Source: Paracoccaceae bacterium
GTDB lineage: Bacteria; Pseudomonadota; Alphaproteobacteria; Rhodobacterales; Rhodobacteraceae
Direction: 5' to 3'
NCBI GenBank assembly: GCA_016124615.1
Contig: WGNF01000011.1
Coordinates: 62,001-126,000 of the forward strand
Length of the DNA: 64,000 bases
In this document: in pieces, positions 49,768-58,435 of the stretch
How positions within the stretch are numbered: position 1 is the first letter of the stretch
Layout of the letters: every line of letters begins with the position of its first letter
The notes under the pieces: generated by a model
The model's input: only the letters and a program-made list of their open reading frames with translations
What the model was told of the DNA's origin: nothing
The model's database searches: none
Program-made: the position numbers and the translations under genes

Positions 49768-51024
49768 TCAGGCAAACATCGCCTCGCCGATATACGAGCC
49801 TTCCGTGGGCGCGGGCGGCACGAAGAAGATGCCAGAGCCGATGTGCGAGATGTATTCGTTCAGCGCATCCGAGGCACCGAGCCTTGCCTGCAGCCGTTCG
49901 AAATGCGCCGGGTCGTTCTGGTACGACAGGAACAACAGTCCGGCGTCGAGAAAGCCGAACTGGTTGATGCCATCGGTGTAGTTGAACCCCCGGCGCAGGA
50001 TCTTGACGCCCTCGTTGTTCTCATGCGCCGCAAGCCGGATATGGGCCGTATCCTGGATCACCGGGCTGCCGTCGGTGGCGGTCTTGGCAAAGTCCGGCGT
50101 GTCGAACTCTTTCGTGCCGGTCAGCGGCGCGCCCGACAGCTTGTGGCGGCCGAAGACGGCATTCTGGTCGCTGACCCGGTCGGTATCCCAGTTCTCGATA
50201 TGCATCTGCACCTTGCGCACCACCTGATAGGTGCCGTGGCGCTGCCAGTCGGGGCCGTCCTGCACCCAGACATGGCGGTCGAAATCGGCGGGTTGCACGA
50301 TGTTGCGTGTGCCGTCCTTGAAGCCCATCAGGTTGCGCGGCGTGGCCTGCCCCTTGCCCGCCGAGGCGCGGCCGAAGCCCATCACCGTCCAGCGGGTGGC
50401 AGCGGTGCCGGTGACCTTGGCGATGCGGGCCAGATCGCGGATGGCATGATAGGCCACCTGCGGATCGTCGGCGCAGGCCTGCAACGACAGATCGCCCCCG
50501 GTCAGATCCGGCTTCAGCGCGTCGCTGGGCAGGTCGACCAGCGGGCGCAGCAGCGCGGGCCGGTGCGCGGCCAGCCCCAGCGCGTCACTGAACACGTTCG
50601 GGCCAAGGCCGACCGTCACCGTCAGCCCGGCGGGTTCCAGCTCCAGCGCCTCGGCGGTGTCGAGGCCCACCGCTTCGGCGCGGTCGGGTTCCACCTGGCC
50701 GATGGTTTCGCCCTTCATCAGCTGGGCGATTGCCGCCGACCAGCGGGCCAGCAGCACCTGCAGCGCCTGCCGGTCCTGCGTGGTCAGGTCGAAGGTCATG
50801 AAGAACACATACCGCTGCGGCGGCGTCATGATCCCGGCCTGCGGGCCCTTGCCGTAGAACGGATGCCGCTGCGACAGGTCGATGGTATCGGTTTCCGGCG
50901 TGGCGGCAAACCCCGCGGCGGGCAGCATGGCCGCCCCGGCGGTGCCCGCCGCAGCCCCGAACAGCAGGCCGCGGCGCGAAATCTGCAGGGCTGCAGCAGC
51001 GTCAGACAGATGTTTCAGGGTCAT
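49768..51024 (-). CDS. efeB: EfeB, Tat-exported DyP-type haem peroxidase
   Basis: 418-residue dye-decolorising peroxidase. A twin-arginine signal (SRRGLLFGAAAG) with hydrophobic stretch leads it to the periplasm. The GxxDG motif appears as MGFKDGTRN and the proximal haem His is in DTAHIRLAAHENN. EfeB oxidises ferrous iron or recovers iron from haem for EfeU. Third gene of efeUOB, 10 bp after efeO. Confidence 0.94.
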   Translation of the reverse strand: MTLKHLSDAAAALQISRRGLLFGAAAGTAGAAMLPAAGFAATPETDTIDLSQRHPFYGKGPQAGIMTPPQRYVFFMTFDLTTQDRQALQVLLARWSAAIAQLMKGETIGQVEPDRAEAVGLDTAEALELEPAGLTVTVGLGPNVFSDALGLAAHRPALLRPLVDLPSDALKPDLTGGDLSLQACADDPQVAYHAIRDLARIAKVTGTAATRWTVMGFGRASAGKGQATPRNLMGFKDGTRNIVQPADFDRHVWVQDGPDWQRHGTYQVVRKVQMHIENWDTDRVSDQNAVFGRHKLSGAPLTGTKEFDTPDFAKTATDGSPVIQDTAHIRLAAHENNEGVKILRRGFNYTDGINQFGFLDAGLLFLSYQNDPAHFERLQARLGASDALNEYISHIGSGIFFVPPAPTEGSYIGEAMFA

Positions 51025-51034
51025 CGCTTTCCCC

Positions 51035-52261
51035 TCAGCCTGCCGTCGCCACTTTTTCGGCGATGCGCGACAGCGGTTCCTGCAACGCCTGGATCGCCTT
51101 CGACAGCTTCGCCGCGTCGGCAGCCTTCAGTTCGGCCGAGTAGAGCCTGTAGCCGCCCAGCCCGTTCGGGTCGCGGTAGCTTTCCAGCATTTCGGTGACC
51201 ACGTCGAACTGGTCCTGCACCTGCTTGGTCAGCGCGGGGTCGATCTTTTCCATTCCCGGCGTCAGGAAGGCAAAGGCCTGCTGCGCGCCCTCGACGTTAG
51301 CGGCAAAGTCCACCAGGTCGATATGGCTGAACGCCTCTTCCTCGCCGCTGATCTTGCCGCTCTGCACCTCTTCCAGAAGGCCGGCGGCGCCGTTGGCGAG
51401 GTCTTCGGGCTTGTACTCCAGCGTCGGCGCCAGCTTGTCGAGCAGGCCCACGTTCTTTTGCAACTCGGCGGCCAGCGTCCGGGTGTTGTCGGTGATCGCC
51501 TTCGCCTCGAACAGGTCACGCTCGATCGCGTGCAGGCCGTGCCAGCCCACCGCCGGGTCAAGGTTCGATTCTCGCATGTCGATCAGGTAGTCGAGGTTAC
51601 CCGCGTTGTCGGTGGCGTCAAAACCGGGCAGCACGAAGCCTTCGACATCGGATTCGACACGCTCGTAGAAAGGGCGCGCCAGTGCGTAGGTTTTCTGCGC
51701 CGTGGCCAGATCGCCCGCGTCGATGGCGGCCTTCAGCCGGTCGATCGCCGTCACCATCGCATCCACCGTGGTGTCGACGTAGTTCGCGTAGCCCTTGGTG
51801 CCATCAGCCAGCAGAACGCCGACGCTGCTGGTCGGCTGTGCCGCCACCGCCCCGGTCACCTTGAAGGCCACCGTCTCGACCTTCGCGCCGGGGCAGTAGA
51901 CCTTGTAGTCGCCGCCGCCCAGCGTCACCGTAAAGCTGACGGGCGGCAGGCCGGGGGCGAGGTTTTCCTTTTCGCCCAGGATGCGGGTGTCGCTCATCAG
52001 CTCGATCTCGGTGATCGCGGTCGCGGTCTTGTTGGTGATGGTGAACGTCACAGGCCCGGCCTTCGCCTCGGCATGGCTCAGCACGCAGGCGCCGCCGTTG
52101 TCGCCGGTCAGCGTGATCGCCACCTGCGCCGCGCCGTTCGCCGCCGCCGGGGCCACACCGGCGGCCTCGGCCTGCGCGGTGCCGGCACCCTGCGCCAGCA
52201 GGACAAGGGCGGCCAGCCCGGCAGAGACCGCGTGGGGGCGGAGGGTGTTACGGCGCTGCAT
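51035..52261 (-). CDS. efeO: EfeO periplasmic iron-binding lipoprotein-like component
   Basis: 408-residue periplasmic protein with signal peptide (cleavage near AQA-EA). N-terminal cupredoxin-like domain (about residues 35-135) followed by an M75 peptidase-like helical domain with the HxxE metal motif in WHGLHAIERDLF. It hands iron to the EfeU permease. The ATG at 52261 overlaps the end of efeU by 14 bp; a longer upstream start is unlikely because it would displace the signal peptide. Confidence 0.93.
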   Translation of the reverse strand: MQRRNTLRPHAVSAGLAALVLLAQGAGTAQAEAAGVAPAAANGAAQVAITLTGDNGGACVLSHAEAKAGPVTFTITNKTATAITEIELMSDTRILGEKENLAPGLPPVSFTVTLGGGDYKVYCPGAKVETVAFKVTGAVAAQPTSSVGVLLADGTKGYANYVDTTVDAMVTAIDRLKAAIDAGDLATAQKTYALARPFYERVESDVEGFVLPGFDATDNAGNLDYLIDMRESNLDPAVGWHGLHAIERDLFEAKAITDNTRTLAAELQKNVGLLDKLAPTLEYKPEDLANGAAGLLEEVQSGKISGEEEAFSHIDLVDFAANVEGAQQAFAFLTPGMEKIDPALTKQVQDQFDVVTEMLESYRDPNGLGGYRLYSAELKAADAAKLSKAIQALQEPLSRIAEKVATAG

Positions 52262-53861
52262 GGGGAACTCCTTTGGTTGTCTTGTAGGCACGGCGGCCGG
52301 ATTCGGATGTGAAACGGGGCCCCGCGCCGGACGCGGGTGTCCTGCGCAGGCGGATGAGGGTTCGCAGCGCGGCCGCCGCAATCAGCAGCGCCACCAGCAC
52401 CAGCACAACGGGCAGCCGGTTGGCCCAGAACCGGCGCTCCAACCGGTCGCCTGCGAAGGCGCGCAGGGCGGCCACGGTCGTATCGACCTGCGCCGGGTCC
52501 ACGCGCCAGCCCGGGGCCGCGGCGGCGCCCGGCAGCGCGGGCACGGTCAGCACGCGCGGCGCGGGCAGCCCGCTGCCGGTCAGCGTCAGTACCGTGGTGA
52601 CCTTCTGCGCCGCGTCGAGCAGGACGCCTTGCGCCACCCAGACGCTGGTGCCGGTGATCACCGACCAGCGGGCATCATAGGGGCCGGGGTGCTGCGCCGG
52701 GTTCAACCCCGGCGGCACGCGCCTGCCCGCCAGCTGGATCACCTGATCCAGCGTCAGTTGGTCCGGCACCCCCGCAGGCGTCGCCGTATCGCGCAGCGCC
52801 CAGGTGGATGCGGTGATGCCGTCATGCGTGCCCTCGTGCCGCTCGGCGACCGGCAGCGGAATTATGCGCGCCGCGCCACCCGCCGGGGTCACGATCAACC
52901 CCGCCGCGCCCAGCCGTGCGGTGCCACCTGCGGGGGCGGCCAGCGTCAACGTATCGGGCACCGCCGGGCGCGGCGCCGGGATCGCCAGCGGCAAGGTCGC
53001 CGCCACCAGCGCCAGCACCGCGGCCATCACCAGCTTCAGCCGCGCCGCCGCCTGTGGCGCCGGTCGCCGGGCCTGCGGCCAGTAGACGAAGAGCGTGACC
53101 GGCACCAGATAGGCCAGCCAGCCCAGCACCTCGATCAGCCGCGGGTCGGCCGGGACGCCCAGCACGCCGGTGATCAGCGCCGATTGCACCGTGCCCGGCG
53201 CCACCAGCCACGACAGATCCAGCGTCCGCTGTTGCCCGGCCAGCAGCCAGCCCGCTTCATGCGCGGTGCGCAGGCTGCTGAGGGCCAGCCCGGCCGCGAC
53301 AAGGATCAGAAAGCCGCCGGTGATGCGGAAAAAGCGTGACAGGTTGATCTTGACCCCGCCCGCATAGATGCCCCAGCCGATGACGACCGACAGCGCAAGC
53401 CCGACGATCGCCCCCGCCGCCGCCAGCGCCGCCGATTGCGCCGCCGAAAAGGTGGCCAGCAGGAAAACGCTGGTCTCGAACCCCTCGCGCAGCACGGCGA
53501 GGAAGGCCATCGCCGTCAGCGCAAAGGCCCCGGCATGGGTCAACGCCGCGGCCGCCTCGGCCTCCAGCTCGCGTTTCAGGTGGCGGGCATGGGCGCTCAT
53601 CCACACGATCATGCCGGTGACGAAGAACACCGCGATGGCGCCGATCACCGTTTCCAGCGCCTCTTGTTCCGCCTGCGGCAGGGCCTGTTCCAGCAGGCTG
53701 AGCCCCCCGCCGACCGCGATGGAAAGCGCGATGGCCAGCGCCACGCCCAGCCACATCGGCGTCAGGCTTTTGCCGTTGCGGCGCAGGAAGGCCGCGATGA
53801 TGCCCACGATAAGCGAGGCTTCAAGCCCCTCCCGCAGACCGATGACAAGGGTCGCCAGCAT
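52248..53861 (-). CDS. efeU: EfeU, FTR1-family iron permease with long C-terminal extension
   Basis: 537-residue permease. The first 270 residues form the FTR1 core with REGLEASLIVG and REGFETSVFLLA, the two iron-translocating RExxE motifs. The remainder, about 265 residues, has further membrane helices, a periplasmic-looking beta-rich domain (about 320-490) and a terminal membrane helix. E. coli EfeU is about half this length, so this is an extended type. First gene of the efeUOB operon. Confidence 0.92.
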   Translation of the reverse strand: MLATLVIGLREGLEASLIVGIIAAFLRRNGKSLTPMWLGVALAIALSIAVGGGLSLLEQALPQAEQEALETVIGAIAVFFVTGMIVWMSAHARHLKRELEAEAAAALTHAGAFALTAMAFLAVLREGFETSVFLLATFSAAQSAALAAAGAIVGLALSVVIGWGIYAGGVKINLSRFFRITGGFLILVAAGLALSSLRTAHEAGWLLAGQQRTLDLSWLVAPGTVQSALITGVLGVPADPRLIEVLGWLAYLVPVTLFVYWPQARRPAPQAAARLKLVMAAVLALVAATLPLAIPAPRPAVPDTLTLAAPAGGTARLGAAGLIVTPAGGAARIIPLPVAERHEGTHDGITASTWALRDTATPAGVPDQLTLDQVIQLAGRRVPPGLNPAQHPGPYDARWSVITGTSVWVAQGVLLDAAQKVTTVLTLTGSGLPAPRVLTVPALPGAAAAPGWRVDPAQVDTTVAALRAFAGDRLERRFWANRLPVVLVLVALLIAAAALRTLIRLRRTPASGAGPRFTSESGRRAYKTTKGVPHAAP

Positions 53862-53877
53862 TCCGCCCCCGATAGAC

Positions 53878-53945
53878 GAGTGAATTTATCAAGTTGGTAA
53901 GATTCCTGACTGAAAGAGTCAACAAGATTCCCGATAAATTTACTC
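53878..53945. promoter_or_regulatory. Inverted and direct repeats upstream of efeU, candidate iron-responsive site
   Basis: GAGTGAATTTATC (53878-53890) and GATAAATTTACTC (53933-53945) are 13-bp arms with one mismatch, 42 bp apart, directly upstream of efeU. Between them, on the minus strand, GGAATCTT occurs twice, and TTGACT lies in the middle as a possible -35 box. Iron regulators (Fur, Irr or RirA) are natural candidates; none of their strict consensus sequences is recognised. The rest of the 598-bp gap to 54460 holds one gene relic. Confidence 0.45.
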
Positions 53946-54133
53946 AGGAAAGAGTGATGGCTCTGCCTTGCCGCGCCCGCATGACGGCTGAACCCGTGAC
54001 AACGCCGCGCCGGGGGAGCACGGCGATCGTTCGCGTCGCATGAATCAGACGGGGAAGAGGGCATCACGCCACAGGCGGGAATTGCGCGCGCCCCGCCTGG
54101 CGAGGCGGCTGTGCTGCCGCCGGTCGCTACCAG

Positions 54134-54283
54134 ATGCCGTTCGTGACGCTCAGCGCGATCCTTGGCGGCAACCTGCGCGCGGGGCTGGAAGACTGCCTGT
54201 TTCTAGGCCGCGGCAAGCCGGCGAAATCCAGTGCCGAACAGGGCGCCACCCGGCCGCCGCGGTCGCCTCCCCGCGTGCCATAA
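54134..54283 (+). pseudogene. Relic of a DUF849/BKACE C-terminus
   Basis: A 49-codon reading frame starts MPFVTLSAILGGNLRAGLED and continues CLFLGRGKPAKSSAEQ. This resembles the C-terminal region of beta-keto acid cleavage enzymes (DUF849), where a GGHVRVGLEDN-like stretch is conserved. No upstream part of such a gene is present, and the frame soon degrades into Pro/Arg-rich sequence. It looks like a leftover fragment; chance similarity cannot be excluded. Confidence 0.45.
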
Positions 54284-54459
54284 CCGGCGCCGCGCGTGCG
54301 GATTTTGCCACGGGTTCCAATCGCTGACGAGTTGGTGATTGTTCAGCCTCATCGAATTCTGAACTCGACAAACCGGTTCTACTGGCCGGGGGGAATGCCC
54401 CCCACCTCCTTCTCACAAGACGCCGAGAGCGTCGGACACTGTGAACCAAGGAGACTATC

Positions 54460-54696
54460 ATGAAACGTATCGTTGCAGCTTCCACCATCCTTATGCTCCT
54501 CGCGGGCGCCGCCGCCGCCGAACGCCCCGACGCGAGCACGCCGTCGGCTGTCGCCCCGCACACGACCGAAGTCGCGGCCGGATCGTTCTACTCCGGCCGG
54601 GACCTGCATCAGATGGGCCTGAACGACGGCGACGCTATTGTCGTGACCGATTTCCCGACTGCGGGCCTCGTCAGCCACCGGGATCACAACAGCTGA
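54460..54696 (+). CDS. Small secreted protein of unknown function
   Basis: 78-residue protein with a signal peptide (MKRIVAASTILMLLAGAAAA, cleavage before ERPD). The mature 57 residues are acidic, His-containing and end in HRDHNS. AAGGAG precedes the ATG at good distance, and a strong hairpin follows. The segment SGRDLHQMGLNDGDAIVVTDF suggests a small folded unit, but I recognise no family. Probably a periplasmic monocistronic gene. Confidence 0.65.
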   Translation: MKRIVAASTILMLLAGAAAAERPDASTPSAVAPHTTEVAAGSFYSGRDLHQMGLNDGDAIVVTDFPTAGLVSHRDHNS

Positions 54697-54733
54697 TCCC
54701 TCTGCTCCGCGACCACATGTTCCGGATCGACAC

Positions 54734-54764
54734 GAGGGCGCCCGCATCGCGCGGGCGCCCTCGG
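54734..54764 (+). terminator. Perfect 13-bp hairpin after the small secreted protein gene
   Basis: CGAGGGCGCCCGC (54734-54746) and GCGGGCGCCCTCG (54752-54764) form a perfect 13-bp GC stem around a 5-nt loop. No T-run follows. Likely terminates or stabilises the transcript of the small secreted protein. Confidence 0.55.
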
Positions 54765-54903
54765 CGCCTAGCCCGCCCCGCTGATCGCGCCATCTGCGCT
54801 GGTGCAGGCGCTATGTGCGTTGAAATCTGCCGCGCGCCCTTTTATTCCGACCCCGGCCCAACATATTGCATTGGGCAAGGCAGAGCGGAACGGGCGACGA
54901 AGA

Positions 54904-55803
54904 ATGGATATTTCGGTACTTCAAACGTATTTGCACGTGGTTGAAGAAGGCAGCTTTGCCGCCGCCGCGCGCCGGATGAGCATCTCGAAAAGCCAGTGCA
55001 GCAAGTACATCTCGGATCTCGAGAAAAGCCTTGGGGTCCGCCTTTTGTCCCGCACCACGCGCTCGGTCAAGCCGTCCACGGCGGGCGCCGACTACTACTT
55101 GAAGGTCAAAGACATCCTCGCCTCGCTCAGCAATGCGAACGAAGCGGTGCGAAGCCTTTCGTCCAGCCCTTCGGGGAAGCTCAGGCTTGCCACGCCTGTC
55201 GGCTACATGATGGCGGTGTTGCGCCCGCACATGCTGCGCTTCATGGAGGAATTCCCCGATGTGCAGCTCGACGCGGTGCTGGAAGACCGCGTCAGCGACC
55301 CGTCGATGGACGGAATGGATGCGGCGATCAGCATCGGCTGGCTCGCGGATTCAAGCCTCGTCGCGCGGCACCTGCATGATATCTGCGTCTTCGTAGTGGC
55401 GACGCCTGACTATCTCGAACGGCATGGCACGCCGGTTCAGCCCGCCGACCTTGTTCAGCATCAGTGCCTGCACTTCAGCAACCTGCGCGGCAGCAGCACC
55501 TGGCCCTTCCGGGATGGCGAAGAGACCATCCACCAGAAGATCCACCCGGTGTTTTCGACGAACAACATCGACCTGATCCGCGCGGCGGCTCTTGACGGCA
55601 GGGGGATAGCGCTTCTGCCCGACCATTCCGTCCGCGCCGATCTGGAGGCTGGAACACTGGTGCGGGTGTTACGCGCGCATGCCCTGCCGCCTTTGCCGGT
55701 TCACCTTGTCTATCCGACGCGGCGGCATATTTCGGCCGCCCTGCGCGCCTTCATTGATTTCACCGCCAGGATGGATTGGGCCGACGCCGCCGCCCATTCA
55801 TGA
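54904..55803 (+). CDS. LysR-family regulator
   Basis: 299-residue LysR regulator. HTH with LQTYLHVVEEGSFAAAARR and SKSQCSKYISDLEKSLGVRL, then the LysR substrate-binding domain of the DsdC/AaeR-like subgroup common in proteobacteria (GKLRLATPVGYMMAVLRPH). No obvious divergent target: the upstream neighbour is the small secreted protein gene and the downstream one is a pseudogene scar, so its regulon may have been lost. ATG at 54904 follows ACGAAGA weakly. Confidence 0.87.
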   Translation: MDISVLQTYLHVVEEGSFAAAARRMSISKSQCSKYISDLEKSLGVRLLSRTTRSVKPSTAGADYYLKVKDILASLSNANEAVRSLSSSPSGKLRLATPVGYMMAVLRPHMLRFMEEFPDVQLDAVLEDRVSDPSMDGMDAAISIGWLADSSLVARHLHDICVFVVATPDYLERHGTPVQPADLVQHQCLHFSNLRGSSTWPFRDGEETIHQKIHPVFSTNNIDLIRAAALDGRGIALLPDHSVRADLEAGTLVRVLRAHALPPLPVHLVYPTRRHISAALRAFIDFTARMDWADAAAHS

Positions 55804-55828
55804 GCGCGAGGCGAATTGACCTGCCGGG

Positions 55829-56135
55829 CTAATTCGCGGCAAATACCTTCCCCGCGAGATCGAAGGGCGATGTGAGCGTGTCGCTGACCGTGTCGAAGAC
55901 GAAGGCGCCGGAATCGCGCAGATTGGACTCGGGCCTTACCGCGTCGGCCGTCAGCTTGGGATAAAGCGCGGCCAGTTCGGCATAACGGCCATGTCCTGTG
56001 GCCCCCCTCGCATTCACTTCGGAGATATCGACAATCTGGACGTTGGCCTTTCGCGCGGCGTCGATGACCCTTGGGTCATCCACGTTCAACGCACCGATCC
56101 GCTGCCGCCGTCCGGCAATCAGGCCCTGCCGCCAT
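55829..56135 (-). pseudogene. 3' fragment of a DUF900 alpha/beta hydrolase gene
   Basis: About 100 C-terminal residues (GRRQRIGALNVDDPRVIDAA..., VQIVDISEVNARGATGHGRY, ending FDLAGKVFAAN). This matches the tail of DUF900 alpha/beta-hydrolase proteins, where a VQIVDIS strand and a nearby catalytic His are conserved. The N-terminal four fifths with the nucleophile are missing. Upstream it runs directly into the fahA fragment in a different reading frame, so it was joined there by a deletion. Confidence 0.65.
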
Positions 56136-56330
56136 TACCGCATTCCACACCGGTTCGGCGAACAGCGCCGGGTCCAAGCCGTGATCCACCGCGCCGACAT
56201 CAAGAATCATGTCGCCGATCGCCACCCCCATGCGTGCAGCGCGACCGTCATCGAAGACGCCGCAGGGCAGGTTTTCAATCGGGAAATAGGTGTCGCCATT
56301 GGCCGACGACACCCAGCTTTGTGAGGCCAT
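56112..56330 (-). pseudogene. fahA: 5' fragment of fumarylacetoacetase gene
   Basis: The first 70 or so residues of FahA (ASQSWVSSANGDTYFPIENL, then GVFDDGRAARMGVAIGDMIL and EPVWNAVMAAGP) follow hmgA after 3 bp, as in a normal hmgA-fahA operon. Similarity stops abruptly near 56112-56135, where the DUF900 fragment begins out of frame. The whole catalytic domain is gone, so this copy cannot cleave fumarylacetoacetate. Confidence 0.75.
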
Positions 56331-56333
56331 CGG

Positions 56334-57695
56334 CTACTTCAGCCCCGGCGTGCCGTCGAACTTCTTTTCGAGGCTGTCCCAGCAGTCGATGTAATCGTCC
56401 TGCAACGGCGCCTCTTGCGCGGCGAATTCGGTCAGGTGCTGCGGGAAGCGGGTTTCGAACATGAACTGCATCGTGTCGGCCTGATAGACCGGCTTCAAAA
56501 CCTCGTTCGAGGCACCTTCGAACGCCTGCCGATCCGGCCCGTGCGGCAACATGCAGTTGTGCAGGGACATGCCGCCCGGGACGAAGCCCTTGGGCTTGGC
56601 GTCGTAGATGCCGTAGATGTTGCCCATCATCTCCGACATGATGTTCTTGTGATACCACGGCGGGCGGAACGAATGTTCGGCCACCATCCAGCGTTCGCGA
56701 AACAGCACGAAGTCGATGTTGGCCGTGCCTTCCTGCCCCGAGGGCGCGGTGAGAACGGTGAAGATCGACGGGTCGGGATGGTCGAACAGAATCGCGCCGA
56801 CCGGGGAATAGGTGCGCAGGTCGTATTTCAGCGGGGCGTAGTTGCCGTGCCAGGCCACCACATCCAGCGGTGAATGGTCGATGAAGGTTTCGTGGAACTG
56901 GCCGCACCACTTGATGACGACGCGGGATCGTACCTCGCAATCCTCGAAGGCCGCCACCGGGCACTTGAAGTCGCGCGGGTTGGCCAGGCAGTTGGCGCCG
57001 ATCGGGCCACGGCCCGGCAATGTGAATTTCTGTCCGTAATTCTCGCAGACAAAGCCGCGGGCTGGCCCCTCTAGCACCTCGACCCGGTAGACGAGGCCGC
57101 GCGGCAGGATCGCGATTTCCTTCGGTTCGAGGTCGATGACGCCCAACTCGGTGCAGAACCGCAGCCGCCCCTCTTGCGGCACTACCAGCAGTTCGCTGTC
57201 GGCGGAAAAGAAGTATTCATCGGCCATCGAGGCGGTGACAAGGTAGATATGGCTCGCCATCCCCACCTGGGTGTTCACATCGCCCGCCGTGGTCATCGTG
57301 CGCATGCCGGTGATCCAGGTCAGCCGCTCAGCGGAATGCGGCACCGGATCCCAGCGGTACTGACCCAGCGAGATCAGGTCGTCGTTCACATGCGGCGCGG
57401 TTTTCCAGTACGGCACCTCGATGCGCGCGAACCGGCCGGTGTGCTTGACCGAAGGACGGATGCGGTAGCACCATGTCCGCTCGTTCTGGCCGCGCGGCGC
57501 GGTGAAGGCGGTGCCGGAAAGCTGCTCGGCATAAAGGCCGTAGTTGCATTTTTGCGGGCTGTTCTGCCCCTGCGGCAGCGCGCCCGGCAGCGCCTCGGTC
57601 TCGAAGTCATTGCCAAAGCCGGGCATGTAGCCTTCGTGCGTGCCGGTGGTGACACTCGCGCGGATCATGCCCTGCGGCAGGTTCTGCGTTGTCAT
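56334..57695 (-). CDS. hmgA: Homogentisate 1,2-dioxygenase
   Basis: 453-residue ring-cleaving dioxygenase of tyrosine and phenylalanine catabolism: homogentisate to maleylacetoacetate. The sequence is full length and follows the family throughout: [19 protein letters not shown], the [16 protein letters not shown] region and the iron-site segment [16 protein letters not shown]..., with later His and Glu ([13 protein letters not shown]). It is the first gene of an operon whose second gene, fahA, has been truncated. Divergent MarR regulator with palindromes between them. Confidence 0.95.
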   Translation of the reverse strand: MTTQNLPQGMIRASVTTGTHEGYMPGFGNDFETEALPGALPQGQNSPQKCNYGLYAEQLSGTAFTAPRGQNERTWCYRIRPSVKHTGRFARIEVPYWKTAPHVNDDLISLGQYRWDPVPHSAERLTWITGMRTMTTAGDVNTQVGMASHIYLVTASMADEYFFSADSELLVVPQEGRLRFCTELGVIDLEPKEIAILPRGLVYRVEVLEGPARGFVCENYGQKFTLPGRGPIGANCLANPRDFKCPVAAFEDCEVRSRVVIKWCGQFHETFIDHSPLDVVAWHGNYAPLKYDLRTYSPVGAILFDHPDPSIFTVLTAPSGQEGTANIDFVLFRERWMVAEHSFRPPWYHKNIMSEMMGNIYGIYDAKPKGFVPGGMSLHNCMLPHGPDRQAFEGASNEVLKPVYQADTMQFMFETRFPQHLTEFAAQEAPLQDDYIDCWDSLEKKFDGTPGLK

Positions 57696-57747
57696 GGAAA
57701 CTCCTCCCGAAATGCCAGCCGACTACGGCCGCGATCCTGGCCAAAGA

Positions 57748-57796
57748 TTCGTTGTAATCGCAACGAAGTCAAGAAACTTGTTGCACCCGCAATGAA
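57748..57796. promoter_or_regulatory. Tandem palindromes between hmgA and the MarR gene
   Basis: TTCGTTG-TAATCG-CAACGAA (57748-57767) is a perfect 7-bp inverted repeat. A weaker copy CTTGTTGCACCCGCAATGAA (57777-57796) matches it at 14 of 20 positions, 29 bp downstream. MarR-family repressors bind such pairs in divergent promoters; the adjacent HmgR-like protein is the obvious ligand. Confidence 0.65.
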
Positions 57797-57837
57797 ACCG
57801 GCATGAACTGGCCGCCAGAGGGAGGGAAAGCGCAACC

Positions 57838-58314
57838 ATGTCCGAGACCAAAGACGCCCCCCTGCCCGCGTTCGACCTCGACCGGTTCACCCCCTACCGG
57901 CTTGCCGTCGCCGCGCAGCGCACCAGCGAGGAACTGGCGCGCCAGTACCGCGACCGGTTCGGCATCACGATTCCCCAGTGGCGCGTGCTCGTCCACCTCG
58001 CCCAGAGCGGTGATGTCTCGGTGCGCGAGATCGAGGCCCGCGTGGCGATGGACAAGTCGAAAGTCAGCCGCGCCGCATCGCGGCTGGAGGCCGCGGGCTA
58101 TATCGCCAAGACGGTGAACGACGTCGATCGCCGTCTGGTGCGCCTGATACTGACGCCGCGGGGCCGCGCGCTGATGGCCGAGCTTCTGCCGTTGGCAGCA
58201 GCCTATCAGCGCGAGATCGAGGCGCGCCTGGGTGCCGCCTTCGCGGGGCTGGAGGCCGGTCTGCAGAGCCTTCTAGGAGAGGCGGCGAAGGAGGGCCTCG
58301 CCCAGGAAAGTTGA
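57838..58314 (+). CDS. MarR-family regulator, HmgR-like
   Basis: 158-residue MarR protein with winged helix: FGITIPQWRVLVHLAQSGDV, then EARVAMDKSKVSRAASRLEA and the wing DVDRRLVRLILTPRG. Divergent from hmgA with a shared palindromic region, which fits a repressor of homogentisate catabolism. GAGGGAGGG precedes the ATG. Confidence 0.87.
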   Translation: MSETKDAPLPAFDLDRFTPYRLAVAAQRTSEELARQYRDRFGITIPQWRVLVHLAQSGDVSVREIEARVAMDKSKVSRAASRLEAAGYIAKTVNDVDRRLVRLILTPRGRALMAELLPLAAAYQREIEARLGAAFAGLEAGLQSLLGEAAKEGLAQES

Positions 58315-58435
58315 GCCAGTCTCTTCGGTCGACAGGCTACCGTGGGTCTCTCGCCGCGTCCGCGACACTGGTCATGGACGAGGCAAATTGAACTCAGCGC
58401 TGCGCGTCGCCGCGCGACACTGATTGGCCAACCGC

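Noticed and set aside
54040..54327. A 95-residue frame in the gap upstream of the small secreted protein
   Set aside because: Arg/Pro-rich with no family; the better explanation of the region is the DUF849-like relic in another frame.
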